Origin: Desulfurococcus sp. | GTDB lineage: Archaea; Thermoproteota; Thermoprotei_A; Sulfolobales; Desulfurococcaceae | Assembly (NCBI GenBank): GCA_026626905.1 | Contig: JAPNUX010000008.1 | Coordinates: 1-64,000 of the forward strand | Reading direction: 5' to 3' | Length of the DNA: 64,000 nt | Shown: positions 25,604 to 34,893 of the stretch, piece after piece | Position numbering within the stretch: position 1 is the stretch's first letter | How the letters are laid out: the number at the start of each line of letters is the position of its first letter | Notes under the pieces: generated by a model | The model's database searches: none | What the model saw: the letters and a program-made list of their open reading frames with translations, nothing else | Told to the model about the DNA's origin: nothing | Translations under genes and position numbers: made by a program

Positions 25604-25894
25604 TTACTCTTTTACTTTTATCTTTATCTCTATTATGCTGACCCTAGACTCCCTGCCCTGGGGGTTTGTTAGAGTCTGGCTGCCTATCTTGATTTCATCG
25701 ACATCTACTTTGCCAGGCAGGAACCTGTTCTTTATTATCTCGACTGCATCGACAGCCTTGCTTATGGCTCTTCCGCGAGCCTTGACATATATCTCCTTGA
25801 CACCCTGGTGTGCTAGGGTTAGAATAGCTATCACGTAGTTCATTACCGGCTTCTTACCTACTAGTACGGTGTTTGCACTCTGCGGCTGCGACAT
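25604..25894 (-). CDS. alba: Alba chromatin protein (paralogue 2, Alba1-like)
   Basis: This 96-residue Alba is closest to canonical Alba1: [20 protein letters not shown] with the twin lysines (the acetylated Lys position in Sulfolobus), then [20 protein letters not shown], and a C-terminal hairpin with [16 protein letters not shown]. It packages DNA and RNA as dimers and may pair with the paralogue at 5959-6222, as Alba1/Alba2 heterodimers do elsewhere. A GAGGTG site lies just upstream of the ATG, and downstream of the stop the RNA is U-rich. Confidence 0.95.
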   Translation of the reverse strand: MSQPQSANTVLVGKKPVMNYVIAILTLAHQGVKEIYVKARGRAISKAVDAVEIIKNRFLPGKVDVDEIKIGSQTLTNPQGRESRVSIIEIKIKVKE

Positions 25895-25989
25895 TTCCTC
25901 TACACCTCTTCTCCTAGATAGTCTTAGATTATTCGGGTTCTTTACTATTCAGGCGGTTCTATAAAAACTTTTCGTTTGTATAGGCCTCC

Positions 25990-26592
25990 ATTACTGCTAG
26001 CCTAGACTATGCCTTGAAGAATACTCTAACTCTCACTGTAGAAGTCGATGTAGTCTTCGACCGCGAAGAGAAACCAGTAGGGAAGGTACTAATCAACGCG
26101 TAGGGAATACATCTAAATATAGATGAGCTCAAAGTGAAAACCAAGCTTTAAACGACTCCAGCCGAGCCAAACGGTTTTCCAAGCTACCGCAGGATCTGTA
26201 CTTCCTTATTGCTTATGAGAACGATATCACAAGCTTCTACAGACTGAGGAAGGAGACATGTGAAAATACGTTAAGAATACCCGGGACTACTGAGCTACCT
26301 CTACACGGCCTGCCAGAAAGTGGGGACAATCTACAAGTGCTATGGGAAGAGGAGTGTAGCCGGGGCTTCTAGTTTTCAAGAAGGAAGCTGTAGTGCTCGA
26401 TGACCAGGCATTCGGGTTGAATTTAGATGGAAGGGCTATAGAATTCTCACCCCAGGTGAAGGGATTTTACTGGGGTACCACTACTCCTCCGGTCGCTACG
26501 AGAGGTTCAAGGACTGAAACGTCGCAGTCAACTAATACTGTAGGAGTAGAGGCTTGCATGGAGCCTCAAGATACATGCAAGCTGAACTCTTA
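25990..26592 (+). pseudogene. Decayed reading frame in three frames, possibly a transposase (TnpB-like) remnant
   Basis: This 740-base gap has no intact gene, but protein-like stretches follow each other in three frames: from 25990 a stretch containing LTLTVEVDVVFDREEKPVG, then a stop; from 26181 KLPQDLYFLIAYENDITSFY and onward; from 26372 VFKKEAVVLDDQAFGLNLDG to the stop at 26591. Strand-rich DVVFD and the conserved-looking YENDI pieces resemble IS200/IS605 OrfB-type proteins, but the assignment is a judgement by eye. Frameshifts and stops indicate an inactive gene. Confidence 0.35.
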
Positions 26593-26645
26593 GTACTGGT
26601 TTTATAAACCCATATGGAAATTGCTAGAGATCACAGGTGTTTCCT

Positions 26646-28094
26646 ATGCCTAGAGTTAGACTGGAAAAGATGAGCGAGTATGAGTGGAGGATCCCGAGAG
26701 GCTACAAGAACTGCATGAACACTGATGCCATAGTATTCGCGGATGAATTCCTCCTCGATAAAATGGAGGGTGATCTGACGCTAGAGCAGGCAGCTAATGT
26801 AGCCTGCCTCCCCGGTATAAGACTCTACTCGTACGTCATGCCTGACGGCCACCAGGGGTATGGGTTCCCTATAGGTGGTGTAGCTGGATTCGATGTCGAG
26901 GAAGGAGTGATATCGCCTGGTGGAGTAGGCTACGATATTAACTGCGGTGTTAGAGTCCTGAGAACAGAGCTAGACTACGATGACGTGAAGCCGAAGCTCA
27001 AGGAGCTTATCGACGCTTTATTCAGGAATGTACCGAGCGGCGTAGGCTCTACAGGCCACTTGAAATTAAGCTTTAATGAACTCGACGATGTCTTAAACAG
27101 GGGTGTTGAATGGGCTGTAGAATCAGGGTTCGGGTGGAAGAAGGATCTCGAGCACATCGAGGAGAGAGGTAGGATGAAGACAGCAGATGCTAGCAAGGTG
27201 AGTAAGACAGCTAAGCAGAGAGGCCATGAGCAGCTCGGCACACTAGGAGCCGGTAACCACTTTCTTGAAGTACAAGTAGTCGAAGAGATATACGATCCCG
27301 AGGCAGCGAAAGCTATGGGTATAACGAGAGTCAACCAGGTCACAGTAATGATACACACAGGTAGCAGGGGGCTGGGACACCAGGTTGCAAGCGACTACCT
27401 CATGGTTATGGAGAGAGCTATGAGGAAGTACGGTATAAGCGTGCCGGATAGAGAGCTAGCAGCACTACCCTTCCAGAGTCCTGAAGCCCAAGACTACTTT
27501 AAAGCCATGTCGGCTGCAGCAAACTTCGCCTGGGCGAACAGGCAGCTGATCACTCACTGGACGAGAGAGAGCTTTAAACAGGTATTCAAGAGGGATCCCG
27601 AGGAGCTCGGGCTCGAGATAATATACGATGTAGCCCATAACATAGCGAAAGTAGAAGAACACGTTATCAACGGTGAGAGATACAGGGTTGTAGTGCACAG
27701 AAAGGGGGCTACTAGAGCATTCCCTCCAGGGCACCCTGATATACCAAGTGACTACCAGTCGATAGGCCAGCCTGTGCTAATACCTGGAAGCATGGGTACA
27801 GCAAGCTACATACTCGTTGGAACCAGGGAGGGCGCTAGAACATGGTATAGTGCGCCTCATGGAGCCGGGAGATGGCTTAGCCGTGGAGACGCTATTAGAT
27901 CCTATAGTCCTGATAAAGTAGTCGACGAGCTGAGCAGGAAAGGCATAATAGTGAAAGCCGCGACAAGAAGAGTGATAAGCGAGGAAGCCCCCGGTGCATA
28001 CAAGGATGTAGATAGAGTCGTGCTAGTAGCACACAAGGTTGGAATAGCTAAGCCTGTAGTTAAAATGAGACCTATAGGAGTAGCTAAAGGCTGA
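26646..28094 (+). CDS. rtcB: RtcB RNA ligase
   Basis: RtcB joins 2',3'-cyclic phosphate (3'-phosphate) and 5'-OH RNA ends with GTP and Mn, and is the ligase that seals archaeal tRNA exons after splicing. Landmarks are DGHQGYGFPIGGVAGFD near residue 78, the metal-binding Cys in GVGYDINCGVRVL near residue 100, GTLGAGNHFLEVQ near residue 200, HTGSRGLGHQ near residue 240 and the C-terminal guanylylation region APHGAGR near residue 405. No intein interrupts the 482 residues. The ATG at 26646 is preferred over GTG 26637, following AGGTG. It would act with the endonuclease subunit at 11.6-12.1 kb. Confidence 0.95.
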   Translation: MPRVRLEKMSEYEWRIPRGYKNCMNTDAIVFADEFLLDKMEGDLTLEQAANVACLPGIRLYSYVMPDGHQGYGFPIGGVAGFDVEEGVISPGGVGYDINCGVRVLRTELDYDDVKPKLKELIDALFRNVPSGVGSTGHLKLSFNELDDVLNRGVEWAVESGFGWKKDLEHIEERGRMKTADASKVSKTAKQRGHEQLGTLGAGNHFLEVQVVEEIYDPEAAKAMGITRVNQVTVMIHTGSRGLGHQVASDYLMVMERAMRKYGISVPDRELAALPFQSPEAQDYFKAMSAAANFAWANRQLITHWTRESFKQVFKRDPEELGLEIIYDVAHNIAKVEEHVINGERYRVVVHRKGATRAFPPGHPDIPSDYQSIGQPVLIPGSMGTASYILVGTREGARTWYSAPHGAGRWLSRGDAIRSYSPDKVVDELSRKGIIVKAATRRVISEEAPGAYKDVDRVVLVAHKVGIAKPVVKMRPIGVAKG

Positions 28095-28376
28095 GAAACC
28101 ACCAGTATGTTAATCCATTGTTAACTAGATATCTCCCTGCCAGGATTAAGCTTAAAGCAACACTCTACTACTTTATTCTCACGGGATCCCACTCTAAACC
28201 CCCGCCGGCGAGCTTAAAGGCTCCATTAATCACCGTAGCCGCCTGCAGCCGAGCCCCCTCATACCATGAGGAAGTATTCTCAATACCGTAAAAGCTAGAT
28301 TAACGAAGAGAGGTGGAAATGGTAGCCTCCATGTAGAGGCAGCTAGCTAGACTTAAACCTTATTTAATTCACCGTT

Positions 28377-29492
28377 ATGGTCACTATAGGTGGGCTTCTA
28401 GTGGAGTTCACACACAATGAATTTCTATTCAAGCTTTCCAGTAGTAGCCGTCCAAGAGAGGCTATGGTTGAAGTCACCAGGAGATGTAATTTCTCCTGTA
28501 TCTACTGCTTTAGAAACGAGCTTCCCATGGAATACTTAGCGAGCGATATGAGTAGAGGTACATATGAATTGTTTCTAGAGGATGCTGTGAAGACCGGTAT
28601 AGTTAAACTAGCTTTTACAGGATGGGGGGAGCCGCTCATTCACCCATTCATCACGGACTTCATTGAGATGGCTAAGAAGCACGGGTTGGAGATTCTCCTC
28701 CAGACGAATGGTGCTCTACTAGGAGAGTACAGCTGGGAGCTAGTAGAATTAGACTTGGATGAACTCTATGTAAGCATCGATGTAGGTGTCGGCATGAGGA
28801 TCGGGGGAGCTATCGAATTAATCCTTGAGGGCGTAGACTTAGTTAACGATGCTAAGAGAAAGCTTGGAAGAGATAAGCCTGTGATTAGATTTCAGTTCAC
28901 GCTCAACAAGTACAATGTGAGAGGCTTGAAGCAACTGCTTAACATGGCTGCTGCCCACGGAGTCAGGGAGGTTATAGTATCAGACACTATCCCTAGCAAT
29001 CCAGCGGTAGCTAGCGCCTCCTGCTTCAATAGTAGTGAATGCATTAGTATCATCGAGGAGTATAAGACATACATCATCAATACGGCTTTCACAGAATACA
29101 CTCTACTTCGACTGCCTAACTTAGAGCTGAAGACTGAAAGACACTGCCCCTTCATGGAGAATAACGCATTCTATCTTACAGTAGAAGGTGATGTAGCACC
29201 CTGCCTCTTCTACGCTCATAAGTGGCATCCAATAATAGGAGGTGTTGAGAGGGAGATAACACCTGTTAGATACGGTAATATCCATGAGAAAAGCATCATG
29301 GATATCTGGAGGAGCCAGGATTACACGAGATTCAGGTTCAACGTTAAGTATCACCAGCTACCTTCATGCCTAGACTGTCCTCTAGTAGAGGGCTGTGCTC
29401 TTACAAGGAGCAATGAAGCTGACTGCTGGGGCAATAAGCCTACATGTAGTTTCTGTCCTTACGCTAGAGGAATATCCTTCTGCCCCCTTTAA
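28377..29492 (+). CDS. Radical SAM/SPASM protein, possibly a tungsten-cofactor oxidoreductase maturase
   Basis: The radical SAM cluster motif CNFSCIYC lies near residue 38, followed by a GWGEPLIHP SAM-binding loop. The C-terminal SPASM-like region has many cysteines: APCLFYAHKW, CLDCPLVEGC and then DCWGNKPTCSFCPYARGISFC. The last pattern resembles the maturases associated with tungsten-containing aldehyde oxidoreductases, but no such oxidoreductase gene is in the window, so the substrate is an inference. The ATG lies about 25 bases downstream of an AT-rich element (CTTATTTAATTC), so it may be leaderless. Confidence 0.78.
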   Translation: MVTIGGLLVEFTHNEFLFKLSSSSRPREAMVEVTRRCNFSCIYCFRNELPMEYLASDMSRGTYELFLEDAVKTGIVKLAFTGWGEPLIHPFITDFIEMAKKHGLEILLQTNGALLGEYSWELVELDLDELYVSIDVGVGMRIGGAIELILEGVDLVNDAKRKLGRDKPVIRFQFTLNKYNVRGLKQLLNMAAAHGVREVIVSDTIPSNPAVASASCFNSSECISIIEEYKTYIINTAFTEYTLLRLPNLELKTERHCPFMENNAFYLTVEGDVAPCLFYAHKWHPIIGGVEREITPVRYGNIHEKSIMDIWRSQDYTRFRFNVKYHQLPSCLDCPLVEGCALTRSNEADCWGNKPTCSFCPYARGISFCPL

Positions 29493-29594
29493 ACTCGCAG
29501 CGCTAATAAAAGTGCTGAATACAGCAGGGGACTCTACCCCACAGTAGTTCGTAGGAGAGAGGTAAGCGGTATTCTACGCCCCATTGTTTTTAAG

Positions 29595-29616
29595 TAGTTT
29601 ATGAATCCATAAACTA
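29595..29616. promoter_or_regulatory. Perfect inverted repeat at the topoisomerase VI promoter (operator candidate)
   Basis: TAGTTTATG (29595-29603), four bases, then CATAAACTA (29608-29616) form perfect 9-base arms. A TATA-like TTTTTAAG lies just upstream at 29587-29594, so the dyad spans the expected start point of the top6B-top6A transcript. A repressor bound here would block initiation; the regulator is unknown. Confidence 0.4.
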
Positions 29617-29647
29617 GTGGTTTCCACTGCTTACGGTGATTAAAGCG

Positions 29648-31243
29648 ATGAGCGAGGTCACAGTAGAAGAAAAGTACAGGGCTATTAGTCCAGCAGAATT
29701 CTTCTACAAGTACAGGGAGATTGCAGGATTCTCTAATCCAGCTAGAGCACTATACCAGTCGATTAGAGAACTCGTGGAAAACGCTCTAGATGCAACCGAC
29801 GCCCATGGCATCCTCCCGGATGTAAAGATAACTATTAAGAGGGTTGACGAGATCCAGGAGTTCTACAAGATTACAGTTGAGGATAACGGGATAGGTATAC
29901 CCCCCGACGTGGTTCCAAACGCTTTCGGGAGAGTCCTCTTCAGCAGTAAGTACGTGTTAAGGCAGACGCGTGGAATGTACGGTCTCGGCGTTAAAATGGC
30001 TGTACTCTACGGTCAGATGACGACTGGAAGACCTGTTGAAGTCGTCACGAGTAGACGGGGCCATAGAAGAATATACTATTTCAAGCTGAGAATAGATGTC
30101 AACAGGAATGAACCTGTAGTTGTCGAGAAAGGCTCGTGGAGTAAAACCGTGGATTGGCATGGCACTATAGTATCGCTAACAATTGAAGGAGACTGGAGTA
30201 GAGCTAAACAGAAGATCAAGGAGTACCTGTTTAAAACCGCGGTAGCCGTCCCCTACGCTAACATCGTTGCTTTAACCCCTGAGGACGAGCTGATATACTA
30301 CCCCAGGATCACTGAGGTAATGCCGCCTCCACCAGTCGAGGTTAAACCCCACCCCCATGGTGTTGACTTCGAGATGCTGAAGCACATGGTTTCCACGGGT
30401 AGCTACAATACGATCAAGGATCTCTTGATAGGTGAATTCCAGGGGATCGGCGAGGTTACAGCTGAACGGATTCTAAGCCAGGTTGGCATTGAACCTGTGA
30501 GAAAACCAGGTGAGCTCAGCGACGGAGAAATCCTAGCGTTAGTTAACACCCTTAAGGTGCTTGAGGGAGTGAAGCCTCCATCAGCTAGAGCTATCTCACC
30601 GCTCGGAAAAGAACTGATAGAAGCCAGCTTGAAACGGGTTTTCCAGCCCGAGTTCGTCTATGCTGTGTCACGACGGCCTCAAGCCTACCACGGCCATCCA
30701 TTCGCAGTAGAGGTTGGATTAGCCTATGGAGGTGGAACTCCTCTCAGCGAAAGCGATAAGCCTATTATACTACGATACGCTAACAAGATCCCCCTGCTCT
30801 ACGATGAGGGTAGTGATGTAGCAACACTTGTAGTTAAAGAGGATATAGACTGGGGCAACTACATGATATCCTTCCCGGCTCCACTAGCTGTACTCGTGCA
30901 TGTATGTAGTACTAAAGTCCCATTCAAAGGTGTTGGTAAGGAGAGTATAGCTGACGTCCCAGAGGTTAGAAGAGAGATAAAGCTATCCCTCATGGAAGCG
31001 CTTAGAGAGCTGAGAAAACACCTCTTAAAGAAGGCTAGAGAAGAGGATTTAAGAAGAAAAGCTGAACGTATAGCAAAGTACATACCTGAAGTAGTGCGTA
31101 GTATAGCATCTGTTATCTCTAGCAACGATAAAAGTATTGAGTCCAAGCTAGCTGAGAAGCTAGTAGTAATAGTCTCTAAGCGCACAGGTATACCAGCCCC
31201 CGAGATACTCAGCGTGCTTGAGACTGTTGAAGTCGGAGGGTAG
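29648..31243 (+). CDS. top6B: DNA topoisomerase VI subunit B
   Basis: This is the ATP-binding subunit of the type IIB topoisomerase that relaxes and decatenates DNA. The GHKL fold motifs are clear: ELVENALDATDAHG near residue 45, VEDNGIGIPPDV near residue 80 and TRGMYGLGVKMAVLYGQ near residue 105. A helix-two-turn-helix insertion and the transducer domain follow. The ATG at 29648 sits 8 bases after GGTGAT; an in-frame GTG at 29636 overlaps that site. The length of 531 residues is normal and top6A follows directly. Confidence 0.95.
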   Translation: MSEVTVEEKYRAISPAEFFYKYREIAGFSNPARALYQSIRELVENALDATDAHGILPDVKITIKRVDEIQEFYKITVEDNGIGIPPDVVPNAFGRVLFSSKYVLRQTRGMYGLGVKMAVLYGQMTTGRPVEVVTSRRGHRRIYYFKLRIDVNRNEPVVVEKGSWSKTVDWHGTIVSLTIEGDWSRAKQKIKEYLFKTAVAVPYANIVALTPEDELIYYPRITEVMPPPPVEVKPHPHGVDFEMLKHMVSTGSYNTIKDLLIGEFQGIGEVTAERILSQVGIEPVRKPGELSDGEILALVNTLKVLEGVKPPSARAISPLGKELIEASLKRVFQPEFVYAVSRRPQAYHGHPFAVEVGLAYGGGTPLSESDKPIILRYANKIPLLYDEGSDVATLVVKEDIDWGNYMISFPAPLAVLVHVCSTKVPFKGVGKESIADVPEVRREIKLSLMEALRELRKHLLKKAREEDLRRKAERIAKYIPEVVRSIASVISSNDKSIESKLAEKLVVIVSKRTGIPAPEILSVLETVEVGG

Positions 31244-31252
31244 GTGGTAGCA

Positions 31253-32554
31253 GTGGTGTCAAAGACTGATGTAGAGGCTAGGAGAAAAGCTGCTGAGCTT
31301 ATAAGAGAATCCCTTCTAAGAATAGCTAGGGAGATAGAGGAGGAGAAGCCTCCCGCATTAATCATGCCTAAAAGAACTCTCTCCAACACGATATATGATT
31401 ACAAGAACAAGATTCTCCTACTAGGGCCTGAAACCCTTAGAAGAAGCTTTGCAGATGCTAATGAAGCCAAGAAGTTCATGCAGACTATTCTTATGGCTTC
31501 AATAATACATGAATCCCTTGTTAGCAACGAGTATCCTACGATACGCGACCTATACTATAGGGGGAAGCACAGCATAACGTATAGGAGTGGCGGAAAGATA
31601 ATCCACGAGAACACCTGGGATGAACAGAAGGAGTCGGATGGAGTAATAAGGGATCTAGAAGTATACCTGGATGTACTAAGAGAAGACCTCCTCATCCTGA
31701 GCAAGGAGAAAGGTAAGGTTGTAGGGAACCTGGTTATTAAGAGTGGTGATGACATTATAGACCTCAGCAGGATGGGTCATGGAGCTTACTCTATAGAGCC
31801 AACACCCGACCTCATAGAGTTCAGGGATGTAGACGCCGAGTATATACTAGTAGTGGAGAAGGATGCAGTATTCCAGCAGCTACATAGATACGGCTTCTGG
31901 AGAAAGCATAAGGCTATACTGGTTACTAGCGCCGGCCAGCCTGATAGAGCTACTAGACGCTTCGTTAGAAGGCTCAGTGATGAATTCAAGCTGCCAGTCT
32001 ACGTGCTAACAGACAGCGACCCCTATGGATTCTACATTTACAGCGTCTTCAAGATTGGCAGTATAACACTCTCCTATGAGAGTGAGAGGCTTGCAACACC
32101 AAGTGCTAGATTCATAGGTGTAATGATGACCGACGTCTTCGGTGACAGTGTTTTCAGAGATATATTAAAGGAGAAGGATTCAAGGAAGATTATCTCATCG
32201 ATAGCAGGCGACTTAAAGAGCCTTCAAAGCAAGAAGCCCTATCTAAGTGAAGCCGAGCGGAGAAACTATATTATTAGAGCTAAACTGAAAGACATTGAGA
32301 GAGCCGTAGAACTCGTAGGATACAATGTAGCGGAAGCATGCCTAGATAATACTGAGATTAAAAGCAAGCTGAAGAAGAAGGAGGGGGCTTCAGGCTACCC
32401 GTGGTTCCAGACACCAGAGTGGATTAGAGAACTCTGCGTATTCTTCAAGACGTTAAGCAAGCTTGAAATAGAAGCAATGGCTAGTAAAGGCCTGAGATTC
32501 CTTGCTGATGAATACATTCCAGGGAAGATATCTAGTGGCGACTGGCTTAGCTAA
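31253..32554 (+). CDS. top6A: DNA topoisomerase VI subunit A (Spo11-like)
   Basis: This subunit makes the double-strand break. The catalytic tyrosine lies in TIRDLYYRGKHSI near residue 97 and the Toprim metal-binding motifs are VVEKDAVFQQL near residue 200 and TDSDPYGFYIYSVF near residue 255. The GTG at 31253 is chosen because GGTGGT lies four bases before it, the spacing used by many genes here; that site spans the top6B stop. The two subunits form the A2B2 enzyme. The final Trp-Leu-Ser end is normal for the family. Confidence 0.95.
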   Translation: MVSKTDVEARRKAAELIRESLLRIAREIEEEKPPALIMPKRTLSNTIYDYKNKILLLGPETLRRSFADANEAKKFMQTILMASIIHESLVSNEYPTIRDLYYRGKHSITYRSGGKIIHENTWDEQKESDGVIRDLEVYLDVLREDLLILSKEKGKVVGNLVIKSGDDIIDLSRMGHGAYSIEPTPDLIEFRDVDAEYILVVEKDAVFQQLHRYGFWRKHKAILVTSAGQPDRATRRFVRRLSDEFKLPVYVLTDSDPYGFYIYSVFKIGSITLSYESERLATPSARFIGVMMTDVFGDSVFRDILKEKDSRKIISSIAGDLKSLQSKKPYLSEAERRNYIIRAKLKDIERAVELVGYNVAEACLDNTEIKSKLKKKEGASGYPWFQTPEWIRELCVFFKTLSKLEIEAMASKGLRFLADEYIPGKISSGDWLS

Positions 32555-32584
32555 CCACTTTTAAGCTAGCGTGAAGTCTAAGGA

Positions 32585-32649
32585 GACCTCAGGTGAGACA
32601 GGTTTTCTCATCTCTTCTTAATCAAACCCGTGGTCTCATCATCACGTTA
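32585..32649 (-). ncRNA. C/D box guide RNA targeting 23S rRNA (predicted)
   Basis: On the minus strand, box C GTGATGA is at 32645-32639, a D'-like TTGA at 32625-32622, C'-like GATGAGA at 32612-32606 and a canonical box D CTGA at 32592-32589. The 13-base guide AAACCTGTCTCAC is complementary to GUGAGACAGGUU of the conserved 3' part of 23S rRNA (near E. coli 2650). It lies in the gap between top6A and the zinc-ribbon gene. Confidence 0.7.
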
Positions 32650-32674
32650 AAAGCAGTGACTACAATCCTAATAA

Positions 32675-32863
32675 GTGTTACACGAGCTTAGAGAGGATGA
32701 CTCGGCCATGGGCTACTGGATTGTAAAATGTAGTGAGTGCGGTGTAGAGCGGAAGCTACTAGTAGCATTCCCACTCAACAAGGAGTTTAAGAAACTATAC
32801 CACTACTGCCCTAACTGCGGCAGGAACACCTTCCATGAAATACTGAGATACGTGGAAGAGTAG
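32675..32863 (+). CDS. Small zinc-ribbon protein
   Basis: The product has one zinc ribbon, KCSECGVERKLL and then YHYCPNCGRNTF, with CxxC pairs 25 residues apart, and little else. Its function is unknown. The start is uncertain. A GTG at 32675 lies 25 bases after GTTAAAAG, which suits a leaderless transcript (62 aa); an ATG at 32708 gives 51 aa and still contains the whole ribbon. Similar small ribbons occur in archaeal transcription and translation factors. Confidence 0.65.
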   Translation: MLHELREDDSAMGYWIVKCSECGVERKLLVAFPLNKEFKKLYHYCPNCGRNTFHEILRYVEE

Positions 32864-32901
32864 TATTCATGGATTTAATCCTGCCTCTAGAAGAGTAAAG
32901 G

Positions 32902-34740
32902 TTAGTGGCCGTAGGAGAAAACAGGTCTCGAGCTGACCCTGAGTGGTAGTGTCGCTTCAACCAGCGGGTATCCTTCAACCTCCTTCTCGAGTAGCTCTAT
33001 GAATTCCTCGAGCTTCATTACTCTCTGGTCGTTACTCCTCCTGAATCTAACATTCACTGTACCGGTGGCTACTTCTCTCTCACCAACTACGATCATATAG
33101 GGGATCCACTCTCTCCCAGCATCTCTAATTTTTCTTCCAAGAGATTCATCTCTATCGTCGACGTCTACTCTGAAGCCTCTACGAGAGATCTCCTCGGCAA
33201 TCTTAAAGGCTTGCTCGTTGAACGCTTTTGAGACAGGTATAATTCTCACTTGAATAGGGCTCATCCAGGTGGGTATGTAGGGTGTTTGCCCACTTGCCTC
33301 CATCTGGGCTGCTGTATCGAGAACCATGTATATGTATCTCTCTACGCCTCCGAGTATTGCTGTGTGAATTATAACCACGAAGTGCTTCTCTCCTTTTTCA
33401 TCCACGTACGATATGTTGAATCTCTCCCCGTTCCCGACATCTATCTGGAATGTAGCGATCTCCCTAGGCCTCTTCAAGTTATCTATTATATGGTACTCAA
33501 CGTTGAGAACCCAGTAGTATATACCTGAAGGTATCACAGATATGAGTACCGGGTAGCTCTCCCTTCTAACGAATTCTAGTAGTTTATCTCTGTGATCCCT
33601 TAGGAACCCCTCGGTTACATTGTATAATGCCACGTATCTCCGGCCGAGTTTTCCAGCCTCTTCATGTATTTTAGCCTGTACTCTCAGTGAAACTTCAACT
33701 GCCTCGCTGAGATTCCTTGTGAGTATGTGGAGGTCCGGCATATAGAATTTTCTGAGTCTAAAGCATAATGCTACTTCACCCTCTTGTTCAAGCCTGTAGC
33801 TGTCAGCTACCTCGAACATCCCGAAAGGTAGATCCTTATAGCTGATCACCCAGTCCCTGAGCATTGCAAACTGCTGATGGCAGGCAGCGTATCTAAGCAC
33901 AAATCTATCTTCATCTACTCCAACCTCGTATAGTCTGTCCCCGAAGAGAACGGCGTGCTCGTAGACAGGTCTCTCCTTTAGATTAAACATATTGCTACCC
34001 ATAACCTTGAAGACAGGTATCCCCAGGCTTCTCGCCACGCTCCACGAGTACCTGATAACAGACTCCATTATGGCTGCTGCATGAGGCCCGTACCTCATAT
34101 GCCCATGGTCGCTCATGGGCTCCCATTCAAACCCGAACTTCCCACAGTACTCATTGACTTTGTTTTCGCCTCCAGGCAGCTCTCTTCCGAATACCTCTTT
34201 GTCTACGAGTACCTTGAGTTCAGGGTAGTTTGTGTAGTCGAAGCTGGAGGGGTCGTGGAGGGCGCCGTCAGGAGTCATAATGTAGAAGCGTTTTTCAATT
34301 ACTCTTCTAGCTGTTGTAGCTGAACCTTTAATACTTCTTGAGAGCTCGCTTAAGGGATGCCCGTAGCATTCGAGAGTAAACGATTTATACCATCCGAATG
34401 GAGCCTTGTATACTCTTATGCCACTTCTACTCAGATTCTCGTAGAGCTCTCTAAGGATCTTCACAGCTTCGAATGGAGGGGCTAAGTCTTGTGATAAGTG
34501 AGCATACGGGTAGATTACTATTGAAGAAGCTTTAACCTGATTGTACACACTAGTGATCTCGCTGATGGCACTACTAATAGTGCTAGAGTCATCTCCTCTC
34601 TCAATACTCGTGAATACGATGAGAGCGTTCTCGAGACTCAAGTTTTTCTCTTCAACGGGCTCCGGCTCTTCTACAGCTGGCTCCAGCACCTCATAGCTGA
34701 ATCGACGTGCATGGATTAAGAGTAGCCTCAAGAGGGGCAC
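32902..34740 (-). CDS. thrS: Threonyl-tRNA synthetase (archaeal type)
   Basis: The N-terminal 140 residues are the archaeal ThrRS editing domain (related to D-aminoacyl-tRNA deacylase): LLLIHARRFSYEVLEP, then SSIVIYPYAHLSQDLAPP and KAPFGWYKSFTLECYGHPLSE. The class II core follows with YAACHQQFAMLRDWVISYKD near residue 310 and the anticodon-binding domain at the end (PIQVRIIPVS near residue 510). It is 612 residues and in one piece, while some crenarchaea split editing and catalysis over two proteins. The start is a GTG. It is divergent from radA. Confidence 0.93.
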   Translation of the reverse strand: MPLLRLLLIHARRFSYEVLEPAVEEPEPVEEKNLSLENALIVFTSIERGDDSSTISSAISEITSVYNQVKASSIVIYPYAHLSQDLAPPFEAVKILRELYENLSRSGIRVYKAPFGWYKSFTLECYGHPLSELSRSIKGSATTARRVIEKRFYIMTPDGALHDPSSFDYTNYPELKVLVDKEVFGRELPGGENKVNEYCGKFGFEWEPMSDHGHMRYGPHAAAIMESVIRYSWSVARSLGIPVFKVMGSNMFNLKERPVYEHAVLFGDRLYEVGVDEDRFVLRYAACHQQFAMLRDWVISYKDLPFGMFEVADSYRLEQEGEVALCFRLRKFYMPDLHILTRNLSEAVEVSLRVQAKIHEEAGKLGRRYVALYNVTEGFLRDHRDKLLEFVRRESYPVLISVIPSGIYYWVLNVEYHIIDNLKRPREIATFQIDVGNGERFNISYVDEKGEKHFVVIIHTAILGGVERYIYMVLDTAAQMEASGQTPYIPTWMSPIQVRIIPVSKAFNEQAFKIAEEISRRGFRVDVDDRDESLGRKIRDAGREWIPYMIVVGEREVATGTVNVRFRRSNDQRVMKLEEFIELLEKEVEGYPLVEATLPLRVSSRPVFSYGH

Positions 34741-34893
34741 CTGAACTCAACGACGTTATCTTGATGAATAATTTACCAGGATATTTAAATACCCTGAGGG
34801 GCGCTTCTATTCCCAGATACCAGGGATACCTGCCTGCTCCTTCAAGATTTAAAATGAGTGTTTGCAATAGATTACCATGGGGCTTGAAACTCA

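Noticed and set aside
26393-26593. 66-codon reading frame near the decayed gene
   Set aside because: It has no ribosome binding site and is best read as the last fragment of the frameshifted remnant.
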